A DNA stretch of 49,336 nt, taken from contig JAGAOO010000064.1 of NCBI GenBank assembly GCA_017623675.1, positions 1-49,336 on the forward strand. Reading direction: 5' to 3'. The notes beneath the pieces are model-generated. The model was given only the letters and a program-made list of their open reading frames with translations, was not told the DNA's origin and ran no database searches. Positions 6,473 through 14,065 of the stretch are shown here, one piece after another. The translations under genes were made by a program, and so were the position numbers. This DNA comes from Lachnospiraceae bacterium (lineage in GTDB: Bacteria; Bacillota; Clostridia; Lachnospirales; Lachnospiraceae). Position 1 is the first letter of the stretch. Every line of letters starts with the position of its first letter.

Positions 6473-8301
6473 TCCTCATCGTCTCCTTCCTTAATACCTG
6501 CTTTTACATTCTTTTCTAATGCCCGTTTTGTTTTTTCCTGATACTTTTTCCAGATACCCCATAGTTCAATGTCTCCAATTGGTTTTGCTATCCGTTCCTG
6601 ATGTCGTTTCATTCTTAATTGGCAGTTATGTTCTTCATCCCCCATTCCAAAGCGTGAATTAAAACTCCATTGACTCAAATCCGGTGCATACATAATTGCC
6701 GGATGATACGATGTCCTCATGATCAGAGAATAAGGACGTTTTATTCTTGCCACCTCTTCAGCAGTCAATAGCCTTCGTCCTACGAGATTGGCACTGGAAG
6801 ACGATTCTCCGGCATGATGCTTATTGTAACTAAGGTTATATGCTTTGGTTGTATAATTATCTAATTCTTTTGATATGATTTCTCTTGTGTCTTCATCTGT
6901 TGACCGCAAATAAACTTTTGTTTCGCAGTTGTTGCGGATTGTTTTCGCTGCCTCTTTTCCATATTTCTCATCCAACTGTGCAAAATCCTGTAGAAATAAA
7001 TGGAATCGGATTCCCTTTCCTCCGGCAACCGTAAGCAATTGGGTAAAATCCGGAATCTTTGCAAAATTTCCGAATTCATCCGCTATAATTTCTATCCGAA
7101 CCGGTAATCTTCCACCTTCACTTTTTGCCAGTCTGGACAAGCGACTGTAGGTTTGTGCAATAAATAAAGTTGCAATAGAATGATAGGTCGTCCGGTCTTC
7201 CGGCAACACAATGAAAACTGCCATCTTTTTTTTGCCCATATCTTCCGGCTGAAAACTACTGCATTTTGTAATACTGCAAAGGTTGGGATTTGTAAACAAC
7301 CGTAAAGTCATTAAAGCAGCAGTATAAAAGGAACTTCTCGTTCTGGACGGTGCAATGCCTGCAACTGCAAAGATACCCTTACATGGATGATTATCTGACA
7401 AAGCTGCACGATAAAGGTTAATTGGCACCAATTCTCCTATCGGTGTACACATTTCTACAAGAAAGTAATATACATTGGTCATGTTCCGGTATTTCTGCAT
7501 TTCCGGTGCCCGATTATCATAACAGACCGCCATGATTGCTCCGGCAATTGCAGTACACTCACCATCCGTCCAAATCCGTTCTCCTTTCGGCTCTCCAACA
7601 AGCTGAGAAACTATGTCCCAGGCAGCATCAGTTGCTTTGGGAATCTCGCCTGCGTCAATATAATCAATCACCGGCTGCAGAAGATTATACTCTGCCGAAA
7701 GTTCCTGTTCATCATAATCAACGATATGCACCTCATATTCCTGTTCTCTAAGAAAGGTAGCAGTATAATCGGACAACTCACCTTTAATATCTGTAATCAA
7801 CATACTTTCTCCGGCCAATGCACAGAAGCCAATTGTTTCTAATACTTCATGTCTTGTCTTGCCGGAACGGGTAGAACCAATCGACAGGGTATGCGTGTCA
7901 TTACCAATGTAATAAACCTTTTCTTTTCCATTCTGCAAATCTCTCTTTCCTATCACCAGTCCACCCTGTTTGATTTCCTGCGTATCCTGATTTATCACAC
8001 AGGTTTCATAGACTTTATCAAATTCTTTTTCCTTAAGCCATTTGGCAGTTCCATGCTGTCCCTGTCCTGCCGGAGCCGGTGTTTTAATATCCGGCGTTAT
8101 TTCAATCAAATCAACTTTATTCTGTACCTGCCCGGCAAATAAATAAAATATGCCTGCCCCTTCCAGAATTAGAAAGGCAACGCCGAATTTCAAATAACTG
8201 CTTTCCGGTATTGGCAGTTTTTTCAGAATAATAAAATTAACTGCAGCAAGAAATAACACAAGGACAATTCCCAGTAATACTTTTTTTCCTTTATCTTTCA
8301 T
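6469..8301 (-). CDS. Type IV coupling protein, VirD4/TraG family
   Basis: 610 residues from the ATG at 8301, with GGAAGAGG upstream and overlapping the relaxase stop; a longer upstream reading lacks a better start. Two N-terminal membrane helices (about 8-28 and 39-57) precede the motor domain. Walker A is GSTRSGKT (142-149) and Walker B is IEIIADEFGNF, followed by a LFLQDFAQL block typical of VirD4/TraG. These hexameric ATPases bind the relaxosome and protein substrates and feed them to the channel. It would be the receptor for any protein with a secretion tag encoded by this element. Confidence 0.93.
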   Translation of the reverse strand: MKDKGKKVLLGIVLVLFLAAVNFIILKKLPIPESSYLKFGVAFLILEGAGIFYLFAGQVQNKVDLIEITPDIKTPAPAGQGQHGTAKWLKEKEFDKVYETCVINQDTQEIKQGGLVIGKRDLQNGKEKVYYIGNDTHTLSIGSTRSGKTRHEVLETIGFCALAGESMLITDIKGELSDYTATFLREQEYEVHIVDYDEQELSAEYNLLQPVIDYIDAGEIPKATDAAWDIVSQLVGEPKGERIWTDGECTAIAGAIMAVCYDNRAPEMQKYRNMTNVYYFLVEMCTPIGELVPINLYRAALSDNHPCKGIFAVAGIAPSRTRSSFYTAALMTLRLFTNPNLCSITKCSSFQPEDMGKKKMAVFIVLPEDRTTYHSIATLFIAQTYSRLSRLAKSEGGRLPVRIEIIADEFGNFAKIPDFTQLLTVAGGKGIRFHLFLQDFAQLDEKYGKEAAKTIRNNCETKVYLRSTDEDTREIISKELDNYTTKAYNLSYNKHHAGESSSSANLVGRRLLTAEEVARIKRPYSLIMRTSYHPAIMYAPDLSQWSFNSRFGMGDEEHNCQLRMKRHQERIAKPIGDIELWGIWKKYQEKTKRALEKNVKAGIKEGDDEE

Positions 8302-9322
8302 ATCCTCTTCCTTTCTTCTGTTCTGCAACAAATTCATCCATGGCTGCTTTTGTTCCAACCCGGCTGAATGCATCATGGTTTTGTAGCGGATATGGCTGCT
8401 CTGCTGCTTGAATCAGATTTTTAGCAATAAATAAAACACTGCGGATTCCCTGGTACGCTTCCATACCTTCCATTTGCTCCGCAGCCTCCTGTGCCTTTTC
8501 GATTTCTAAAACCTGTTTATTTAATTCAAATTGTTTTAATAGAGCCTCTTTCGTAAACGCTTCTACCGGTTCCAACCGATGATTCCGTACCCGATGCCCA
8601 AGGCTATCACTAAAGGTTATATACTTACGTTCATCCTTCCATGTCACACCAAAGCCAAGTTCCTTCATTTTATGAATAAAATCTGCCTGACTGACTGCTT
8701 CCTGAGAACAAAGCACTGCGGCAATCCGGATTTCTTCCTTCCAGCTTTCCCCTTGCTTTAATACCTCTACTTCATTCTTCCTCTTGTGCGGAACCGTATA
8801 ATTTTCTTTCTTTTGACATATGGACAATTTGTACTCCCGGCAAAGCTGGTCGGAATAATCCTTAATTGCCTGCATGTCCTCTTTACTAATATGCCACTGC
8901 TTTCCGGTTTCTTTATTGCAGGCATCAAGAACAAAATGCGTATGGATATGTCCAGTATCAATATGTGTTGCATACAATACCTGAAATCCATCAAACAATT
9001 CATGCTGCAATAGTTTTCCTGCGATTTCCGATGCCATTTCAGGAGTAATTTCATCTTCAATATCAAAACTCTGTACGAAATGAATAATCATTCTTCGTTC
9101 CCCATCTTCCGTCTTGTCCCAAAGCTGTTTATTTAATACGAATTCTTCATAAGCATTCTGAGGAGAACAGTTCATCCCTTTAATCAATTCTTCCCTGGTC
9201 TTATCAAGATTGGTGACATAATCAATGACTCTTTTCATGGATGCATGGGTTTTATATCCATGGTATGTTCCCTGCTTAGAATAAGATTGGCCATTCAAAA
9301 ATTCCACTATCCCCATCGTCAT
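8291..9322 (-). CDS. Relaxase (MobA/VirD2 family)
   Basis: 343 residues. The N-terminus has the relaxase signature RVIDYVTNLDKT with the likely nicking tyrosine at Tyr35, then NCSPQNAYEEF, and the metal-binding histidine motif HIDTGHIHTHF (His120 to His129). These fit the PF03432 relaxases that nick oriT and pilot the strand into the recipient. Its ATG directly follows the mobC stop, and its stop overlaps the coupling-protein start, so the three are one transcription unit. The C-terminus is coiled-coil-like and does not carry the shared tail seen in three other proteins of this element. Confidence 0.93.
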   Translation of the reverse strand: MTMGIVEFLNGQSYSKQGTYHGYKTHASMKRVIDYVTNLDKTREELIKGMNCSPQNAYEEFVLNKQLWDKTEDGERRMIIHFVQSFDIEDEITPEMASEIAGKLLQHELFDGFQVLYATHIDTGHIHTHFVLDACNKETGKQWHISKEDMQAIKDYSDQLCREYKLSICQKKENYTVPHKRKNEVEVLKQGESWKEEIRIAAVLCSQEAVSQADFIHKMKELGFGVTWKDERKYITFSDSLGHRVRNHRLEPVEAFTKEALLKQFELNKQVLEIEKAQEAAEQMEGMEAYQGIRSVLFIAKNLIQAAEQPYPLQNHDAFSRVGTKAAMDEFVAEQKKGRGYER

Positions 9323-9817
9323 TCACCCGTCTTTCATGATATGCATAAGTTGTTTTAAAACCTTTTTTAACGTCTTATTTACATCCTCTAAATCCGGACA
9401 AGTCACCTTGCCCTGATGTGCCAGTATGGTCAACTGATTCAGGTTCGTACCAATCTTTGAAATCTGATGCAGCAATTCTTTTCCGTTGACAATAACAACC
9501 GTTTGCTCTTTTAACGCTGCACGAATCATATACTCACCATCAGTAAGTCCGGCTCGGACTGCAATTTCATGAATGACTTTTTTGTCTTTATTACTGATCC
9601 GGAAATTCATTACAGCATCTTTCCGTTTGGCTCGCTCCCGCTTTTCCATTTCAATAATTGGTTTCGAAAGCCTTGTCACTGCATCTAACTGTTCTGCACA
9701 GTATTCAGAAACACTCTTCCCGGCAAGAGCTGCAGCAACCGTTATCTGCTCTTTCAATTCTTCCCGGCAACGAAAATGAACATCACTTGTCTTTCTGATG
9801 TTATCACTTCCCTTCAT
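9323..9817 (-). CDS. mobC: MobC-type relaxosome accessory protein
   Basis: 164 residues. The C-terminal half has the MobC signature ISKIGTNLNQLTILAHQGKV. The N-terminal half has a helix-rich, basic DNA-binding part with FRCREELKEQI and, later, MNFRISNKDKKVI, which look like two related short segments. MobC proteins bind oriT and help the relaxase melt the nick site. The ribosome site before the ATG at 9817 is weak (AAAGG, 17 bases away), but no better in-frame start is seen. The putative oriT lies immediately upstream. Confidence 0.85.
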   Translation of the reverse strand: MKGSDNIRKTSDVHFRCREELKEQITVAAALAGKSVSEYCAEQLDAVTRLSKPIIEMEKRERAKRKDAVMNFRISNKDKKVIHEIAVRAGLTDGEYMIRAALKEQTVVIVNGKELLHQISKIGTNLNQLTILAHQGKVTCPDLEDVNKTLKKVLKQLMHIMKDG

Positions 9818-9827
9818 CTATATTGCT

Positions 9828-9950
9828 ACTACTACCTTTACTACTACAAGAAGGTCTTAGGGATACCTCCCTAACAAGCTCAATGTGTCACGAATGTGAT
9901 ACATTGGGGAAGCTTGCCCCTACTACCGTAGGTATTACCGAAAAGAAATA
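9828..9950. other. Candidate origin of transfer (oriT)
   Basis: This non-coding stretch between mobC and the primase-like gene is dense in structure. It has CTACTAC direct repeats (about 9835-9847, and again as CCCTACTACC near 9918). It has three inverted repeats: TTAGGGA/TCCCTAA around TACC (9857-9874); AATGTGTCAC/GTGATACATT around GAAT with one mismatch (9882-9905); and GGGG/CCCC around an AAGCTT core (9906-9920). Position just upstream of mobC and the relaxase is where oriT is normally found. The nick site is not assigned. Confidence 0.6.
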
Positions 9951-9952
9951 CC

Positions 9953-10918
9953 CTAGGGCGGTTCTTCCTTCCCAGGAACCTGCGGAGCGTCCTTAGACCG
10001 GCTATTCAGGAAGTCCTGAAAGACCTTCTTGACCAGAAGTTCATTGAAATCCTTATAAGGCTTTGGGGACTGTCGCTTGACTTCATATGTTAGACCGTAA
10101 GCTTTATAAATCTGAATAAATGCATCCTCTCCGGCGGAGTCATTGTCGGTACAGACAATCAGTTTTCGAATATCCGGATGTTCTACGATATATTGTTCCA
10201 AAGCTGCAGTTGAAATGCCGGATAAACTGATATAATGATCGCTATACTTTATACCTGACTGTTTCAGCAGCGTCAGATAGGAAATCAAATCAATTGGCGA
10301 TTCAAAAATATATAAAGCATCTGTGGTTCCCTCGATGGAAAAAGCATAACGTTTGTCTGATCCGGCTGCATCACCTTTGAATGGTCGCTGGGTTTTCGTA
10401 CCACGTAGGGATGCAAACCGTTCTATGCCATTCTTGTCATATCCAACAAAGACACAATTCTCATTTTTATCTTCATAAAGTTTGTGATTTTTCACTAAAT
10501 CCTGAACCAGTTCTGCATCTAATTTCCGGGCATTCACTAAGTAGGCAAATATATGCTTATATGTAGTATTCTTTGGTGGCAGTCTGAAATTTGATTTATC
10601 AACCGTTTTACTTTTCCTTTCAGTAGGGTGGTACAGGAAGTCAGTATTTGATTCCAGGTCAATATTCAATAATTCCTTCACCGCTTCTACCCAAGGAAGG
10701 TGTTTCATCGCCATGACAAATTGTATCGGGCCGCCGCCCCGGTGTTCGGCTTCCCAATACCATTTATCCGGTTCCAACAATAGACCGCCAAAGCCGGGTA
10801 TCCTAAAATATCCTTTGCTATATTCTTCTACTGGATAGCCCTGGCTTTTTGCATATGCAATGATGTTGATGTGATTCACCTGCTCTAGCTGTTCTTCCGT
10901 AAAGCGATAATATGGCAT
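9953..10918 (-). CDS. DUF3991/TOPRIM domain protein (primase-like)
   Basis: 321 residues. The N-terminal part has the DUF3991-type pattern GYFRIPGFGGLLLEPDKWYW followed by HRGGGPIQFVM, as in zinc-finger-less primase modules. The C-terminal part has a TOPRIM fold with the conserved glutamate in YIFESPIDLISYL and the D-x-D in LIVCTDNDSAGEDAF. Such genes are common on Firmicutes integrative and mobilisable elements and are thought to prime the incoming single strand; activity is not shown here. A hairpin with a T-tract stands in its leader (10939-10966). It ends in a proline-rich tail unlike the ArdA tail. Confidence 0.85.
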   Translation of the reverse strand: MPYYRFTEEQLEQVNHINIIAYAKSQGYPVEEYSKGYFRIPGFGGLLLEPDKWYWEAEHRGGGPIQFVMAMKHLPWVEAVKELLNIDLESNTDFLYHPTERKSKTVDKSNFRLPPKNTTYKHIFAYLVNARKLDAELVQDLVKNHKLYEDKNENCVFVGYDKNGIERFASLRGTKTQRPFKGDAAGSDKRYAFSIEGTTDALYIFESPIDLISYLTLLKQSGIKYSDHYISLSGISTAALEQYIVEHPDIRKLIVCTDNDSAGEDAFIQIYKAYGLTYEVKRQSPKPYKDFNELLVKKVFQDFLNSRSKDAPQVPGKEEPP

Positions 10919-10938
10919 TGGGTCACCTTCTTTCTGAC

Positions 10939-10966
10939 ATAAAAATAACGAAGGTCACCCTTCGTT
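10939..10966 (-). terminator. Attenuator-like hairpin before the primase-like gene
   Basis: AACGAAGG (10947-10954) pairs with CCTTCGTT (10959-10966) around a four-base loop. On the minus strand it is followed by ATTTTTATG. It sits in the 64-base gap between ardA and the primase-like gene, so it can end or attenuate the upstream transcript. Confidence 0.55.
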
Positions 10967-10982
10967 CCAATTCAATATTTAC

Positions 10983-11093
10983 TTACATACCCAAGACCGG
11001 GCCTTGTGATGCAGCCTGGGCTTCCAGTAACATTTCTTCGGCCAGTTCATCCAACTTGGCTTCATCTATTCCTTCCGGGAAATTTACCTCTGT
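10983..11093 (-). repeat. Shared gene-end module, copy 1 (ardA)
   Basis: Encodes TEVNFPEG, IDEAKLDELAEEMLLEAQ and AASQGPVLGM plus stop. By hand count it differs from the copy at 13142-13252 at about 7 of 111 positions, although the genes before it are unrelated. Confidence 0.9.
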
Positions 11094-11759
11094 TTGTTCC
11101 TGGGGTTCTGCCGCCTGTACCTGCTGTTTCTCTCCACCAGTTCCAGTCACCCGATATTCTTCCGGAATTTCCTTTCCATCAAATTCCATACACCATTCTT
11201 CGTTAGTATATGAAATATATCCATTATCTGAGAATCCGCCAAAGTCATTAATCATAGCGTCTCGTCCATATGCTTCATAATCAATATAGTTCGCTAAGTC
11301 CCCCATCTTTTCCAAGTCATAGCCTCCGAATTCATTCACCAAATAATGTCCTAAATCATATTGATCATTAACTCCAGGCATGAATACATATGTATCCAGA
11401 TTGTAGGTTAAATTAATACAGGTTTCTAAGCTATCCGGTTCTGCAAGGTCAATTCCGGTACTTAATACCTCCTTAAACATCTCAAACTCATAATCCTCTA
11501 ATTCATTTAATCGTGAAGCTAAATAATTCAGACTGTCTACGTTTTCAAATTCGCCAAGTTTCTCTTTTAGGTTCGAAATATCTGTATCATAATCTGTTAT
11601 GAAATATTCTTCATACTGTTTATTGATACCAATCCGTTCAAACACTCCCTGCATATCTTCTCTGGTGGTCGGAAAAGATACCCATTCACCAAGCAGCTCT
11701 CCTTCGTTGTACTTTCCAAGATTTGTTACATAAGCTTTAAAATTAAATTTCTTATCCAT
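10983..11759 (-). CDS. ardA: Antirestriction protein ArdA with extra C-terminal tail
   Basis: 258 residues. Residues 1-190 match ArdA: FNFKAYVTNLGKYNEGELLG at the start, an acidic body with ITDYDTDI, and YISYTNEEWCMEFDG. ArdA mimics B-form DNA and blocks type I restriction enzymes in a new host; typical ArdA proteins are about 165-180 residues. The extra 60 residues are a Gln/Glu linker and the tail NFPEGIDEAKLDELAEEM then LLEAQAASQGPVLGM, nearly identical to the ends of two other proteins of this element. GGAGG lies upstream of the ATG. Antirestriction makes sense if the protein acts in the recipient. Confidence 0.9.
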   Translation of the reverse strand: MDKKFNFKAYVTNLGKYNEGELLGEWVSFPTTREDMQGVFERIGINKQYEEYFITDYDTDISNLKEKLGEFENVDSLNYLASRLNELEDYEFEMFKEVLSTGIDLAEPDSLETCINLTYNLDTYVFMPGVNDQYDLGHYLVNEFGGYDLEKMGDLANYIDYEAYGRDAMINDFGGFSDNGYISYTNEEWCMEFDGKEIPEEYRVTGTGGEKQQVQAAEPQEQTEVNFPEGIDEAKLDELAEEMLLEAQAASQGPVLGM

Positions 11760-11802
11760 GTGTTATACCTCCATAAAAATAGAGGAAGTTTCTAACCTCC
11801 GC

Positions 11803-11847
11803 TTAGTTTCTGTGTTCAGTTTCTTTCCTTTTTACCATCAATTTCAT
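11803..11847 (-). CDS. Possible 14-codon leader peptide upstream of ardA
   Basis: A tiny frame, MKLMVKRKETEHRN, begins at an ATG at 11847 with AGGT seven bases upstream and stops (11803-11805) just before a weak GAGG/CCTC hairpin with TATTTTTATG (11771-11799), ahead of the ardA ribosome site. The layout resembles a translated leader controlling attenuation, but the hairpin is weak and the frame may be chance. Confidence 0.2.
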   Translation of the reverse strand: MKLMVKRKETEHRN

Positions 11848-11898
11848 ATAAATGACCTGTTACATCCCTCCTTCACAATACTGTGATTCTTATCCGGC

Positions 11899-11985
11899 TT
11901 ACATACCCAAGATCGGTCCCTGTGATGCAGCCTGAGCTTCCAGTAACATTTCTTCTGCTAACTCGTCCAGCCTGGCTTCATCTAT
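11899..11985 (-). repeat. Shared gene-end module, copy 2
   Basis: Encodes IDEARLDELAEEMLLEAQ and AASQGPILGM plus stop. Homology with copies 1 and 3 stops just upstream of the isoleucine, where this gene reads AME instead of PEG. Confidence 0.85.
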
Positions 11986-13119
11986 TTCCATTGCATCTTC
12001 GATTGTTTTATCCGTTATTTCATTGAGATGCTCGCCTTCCACATATTCCTTCACTTCATCTATATCTTTGCAAAACTTCCCATTTCCAGAATAATATCCG
12101 CTTGTAATTTTCTGTACATTAAATGGATATTCCGGATTTTCTGTCGACACTACTTTATAATAATTATCTGCATCCTGTCTATATGGTTCCACAAGCTCAT
12201 TGGCATGTTCTAAAGCGTTTTCATAATTGTTATTCAGCCACCGCACTGCATCTTCTCTTATTTTCTTAAATCCACAAGAATCATATGAATAATTTATGTA
12301 TAACTTATGACTGGTAAATGGAAGATTACTTCCCATTAATTCTTTTGTCAATAAATCATATGAGACCAGCGTTTTTCCATGAATATCAATTAGTCCTCCA
12401 CTTCCATCTTCATAACGTTCCCATCCTTTTGCCTGATATATCGGATGCAATTCTTTCTCATCGACAAATGACATTTTTTCTGCTATCTCATCCAGCCTGG
12501 CTTCGTCTATTTCTTTCTGTACCTCCTTATCAACAACCAACTGCGTTTCAGTTTCTGGCTCCGGCACAACTATTTTTACATTCAAACAATTTTCTACAAA
12601 CATTTCTTCCTTAATCTTTTGAAGATTTTCTCTTGCTCTGAGTTCTACCTGCAGTTCCATCATTTGCTTCATTAAGTAATCTTTTATTTCATCCGGACAG
12701 GTACAGCCACATTCCTCTTCCAGACCTTGAAGTACTTGGTGTGCATTCTCGGCCAGTTCTTTCCATTCATCCACAACCAGATAAAATTCGCTTTCTGTTC
12801 CATAACTACTGAAATCTTCCAGAATGATTTTCTGTATTTCATCCGGTTCTATTCCAAAACGATATCTCGTAGTATACTGTTGTGAAAATTCCTTTACAAT
12901 GTCCTCGACTTCCTCAAGCTGAAAATTTATCTCCTGTTTTGATTCTTCAACCAGTTTCCAATCCGGATTACTTTTCAGAACCTGTTCTAAAATATTTTCT
13001 CTTTCATCCTGAATCATCTGTACCCTTATACCGATTTCTTCATTGTCATTAAAATACCCGTCGTGATAAGCATAAAAAAAATCTCTCCATGCCATTGTTA
13101 ATGGATTTAACCGTCTCAT
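11899..13119 (-). CDS. Unknown element protein with internal and C-terminal copies of the shared tail
   Basis: 406 residues from the ATG at 13119, preceded by AAAGGAG; longer upstream readings only run through the previous gene in another frame. The first half is rich in Glu and Lys and probably coiled-coil; the second half contains aromatic-rich segments (GWERYEDGSGGLIDIHGK and SGYYSGNGKF). I do not recognise a family. It ends with IDEARLDELAEEMLLEAQ then AASQGPILGM, the same tail as ArdA and the AAA ATPase. Around residues 204-216 it has a second, shorter copy, IDEARLDEIAEKM. This suggests a fusion of two tagged units. It lies between the AAA ATPase gene and ardA. Confidence 0.8.
   Translation of the reverse strand: MRRLNPLTMAWRDFFYAYHDGYFNDNEEIGIRVQMIQDERENILEQVLKSNPDWKLVEESKQEINFQLEEVEDIVKEFSQQYTTRYRFGIEPDEIQKIILEDFSSYGTESEFYLVVDEWKELAENAHQVLQGLEEECGCTCPDEIKDYLMKQMMELQVELRARENLQKIKEEMFVENCLNVKIVVPEPETETQLVVDKEVQKEIDEARLDEIAEKMSFVDEKELHPIYQAKGWERYEDGSGGLIDIHGKTLVSYDLLTKELMGSNLPFTSHKLYINYSYDSCGFKKIREDAVRWLNNNYENALEHANELVEPYRQDADNYYKVVSTENPEYPFNVQKITSGYYSGNGKFCKDIDEVKEYVEGEHLNEITDKTIEDAMEIDEARLDELAEEMLLEAQAASQGPILGM
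12472..12510 (-). repeat. Internal partial copy of the shared module
   Basis: Encodes IDEARLDEIAEKM in the middle of the 406-residue protein. It matches the first 13 residues of the tail at 11 positions and then diverges. Confidence 0.7.
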
Positions 13120-13141
13120 GATCAATCTCCTTTCCTTTCGT

Positions 13142-13252
13142 TCACATACCCAAGACCGGTCCCTGTGATGCGGACTGTGCTTCCAGTAACATTTCTTCGG
13201 CCAGTTCATCCAACTTGGCTTCATCTATTCCTTCCGGAAAATTTACCTCTGT
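13142..13252 (-). repeat. Shared gene-end module, copy 3 (AAA ATPase)
   Basis: Same 36-codon block as in ardA, ending in TGA instead of TAA. Similarity begins sharply at Thr-Glu-Val-Asn. Confidence 0.9.
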
Positions 13253-14062
13253 TGGTTCCTGTGTTGCCGGTACGATAATTTTATCCTTTTCAATTATTAC
13301 TTCTATGCTATCTCCGGTTTTATCTGTCAGCTTATATTTCAAATCATCTACTTTCTCGATATCTACATAACCTTCCTGATAATTCTGCAACACAAAATCT
13401 TTTACTATCTGATTGCTGTGTGCGTCTCGGATTCTGTGTAACGTATGAATACTGTTGTCTACGATTTTACCAACCGTTTCGTGGTTATACGTTCCATAAT
13501 AAATCTTATTATCATCCAATAGATTTTGAATCTGCAAATCTTTTTCCATGCTCTCTTGTAAATCGTGTATTCGTCCTTCCTGTTGGAACTGGGTTTTATC
13601 TCGATTTACAAAGAACACAAAATTATTATACTGACCATGAATTTCTAATAATGTCCTTGCATATTCCGGTGTTAACTGCTGATTATAAATACCATTTAGC
13701 AAAATAGGCGAATCCGTTACCACAAAATCCACTTTCCCGATATACCGGTCTACCCTCTTTAACTGTTCCTGAAGAATTTCATACTGGTGTTCCGCAGTTC
13801 CGTCTAACATTTCAAAGTTCTCATCATAGACATAATCCTTCGCTACCTCGGATACATACTCAGCATTGTATCCTCGTTTCTTTAATTGCTGGCAGATATC
13901 CATGCAGGCAACTGTCTTACCGGAACCCGGACCACCAAAGGCACTGATAACTAAAGTCTGCCTGTTATGTAATGCCTGTTGCTGATACACTTTATCAATA
14001 TGTTCAAAAGCATACTCCTGCATATCAGCATTTAAGCTCTCATGTTGATTTTCTTCTTGCAT
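13142..14062 (-). CDS. AAA ATPase (AAA_28/NadR-like P-loop protein) with shared tail
   Basis: 306 residues. Walker A is FGGPGSGKTVACMDI (about 43-57), followed by GYNAEYVSEVAKDYV and a Walker B-like VDFVVTDSPILL, as in AAA_28 nucleoside-kinase-like ATPases. The C-terminal third is a linker with short strands (KYKLTDKTGDSIEVI) and then TEVNFPEG plus the tail IDEAKLDELAEEMLLEAQ and SASQGPVLGM. It starts three bases after the parB stop and is probably in the par operon. Its substrate is unknown. The tail is the same as in ArdA two genes downstream. Confidence 0.85.
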   Translation of the reverse strand: MQEENQHESLNADMQEYAFEHIDKVYQQQALHNRQTLVISAFGGPGSGKTVACMDICQQLKKRGYNAEYVSEVAKDYVYDENFEMLDGTAEHQYEILQEQLKRVDRYIGKVDFVVTDSPILLNGIYNQQLTPEYARTLLEIHGQYNNFVFFVNRDKTQFQQEGRIHDLQESMEKDLQIQNLLDDNKIYYGTYNHETVGKIVDNSIHTLHRIRDAHSNQIVKDFVLQNYQEGYVDIEKVDDLKYKLTDKTGDSIEVIIEKDKIIVPATQEPTEVNFPEGIDEAKLDELAEEMLLEAQSASQGPVLGM

Positions 14063-14065
14063 AAA

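Noticed and set aside
8302-8376. Longer coupling-protein start within the relaxase gene
   Set aside because: The extra 25 residues are out of keeping with the family and lie in the relaxase coding region; the ATG at 8301 has a good ribosome site.
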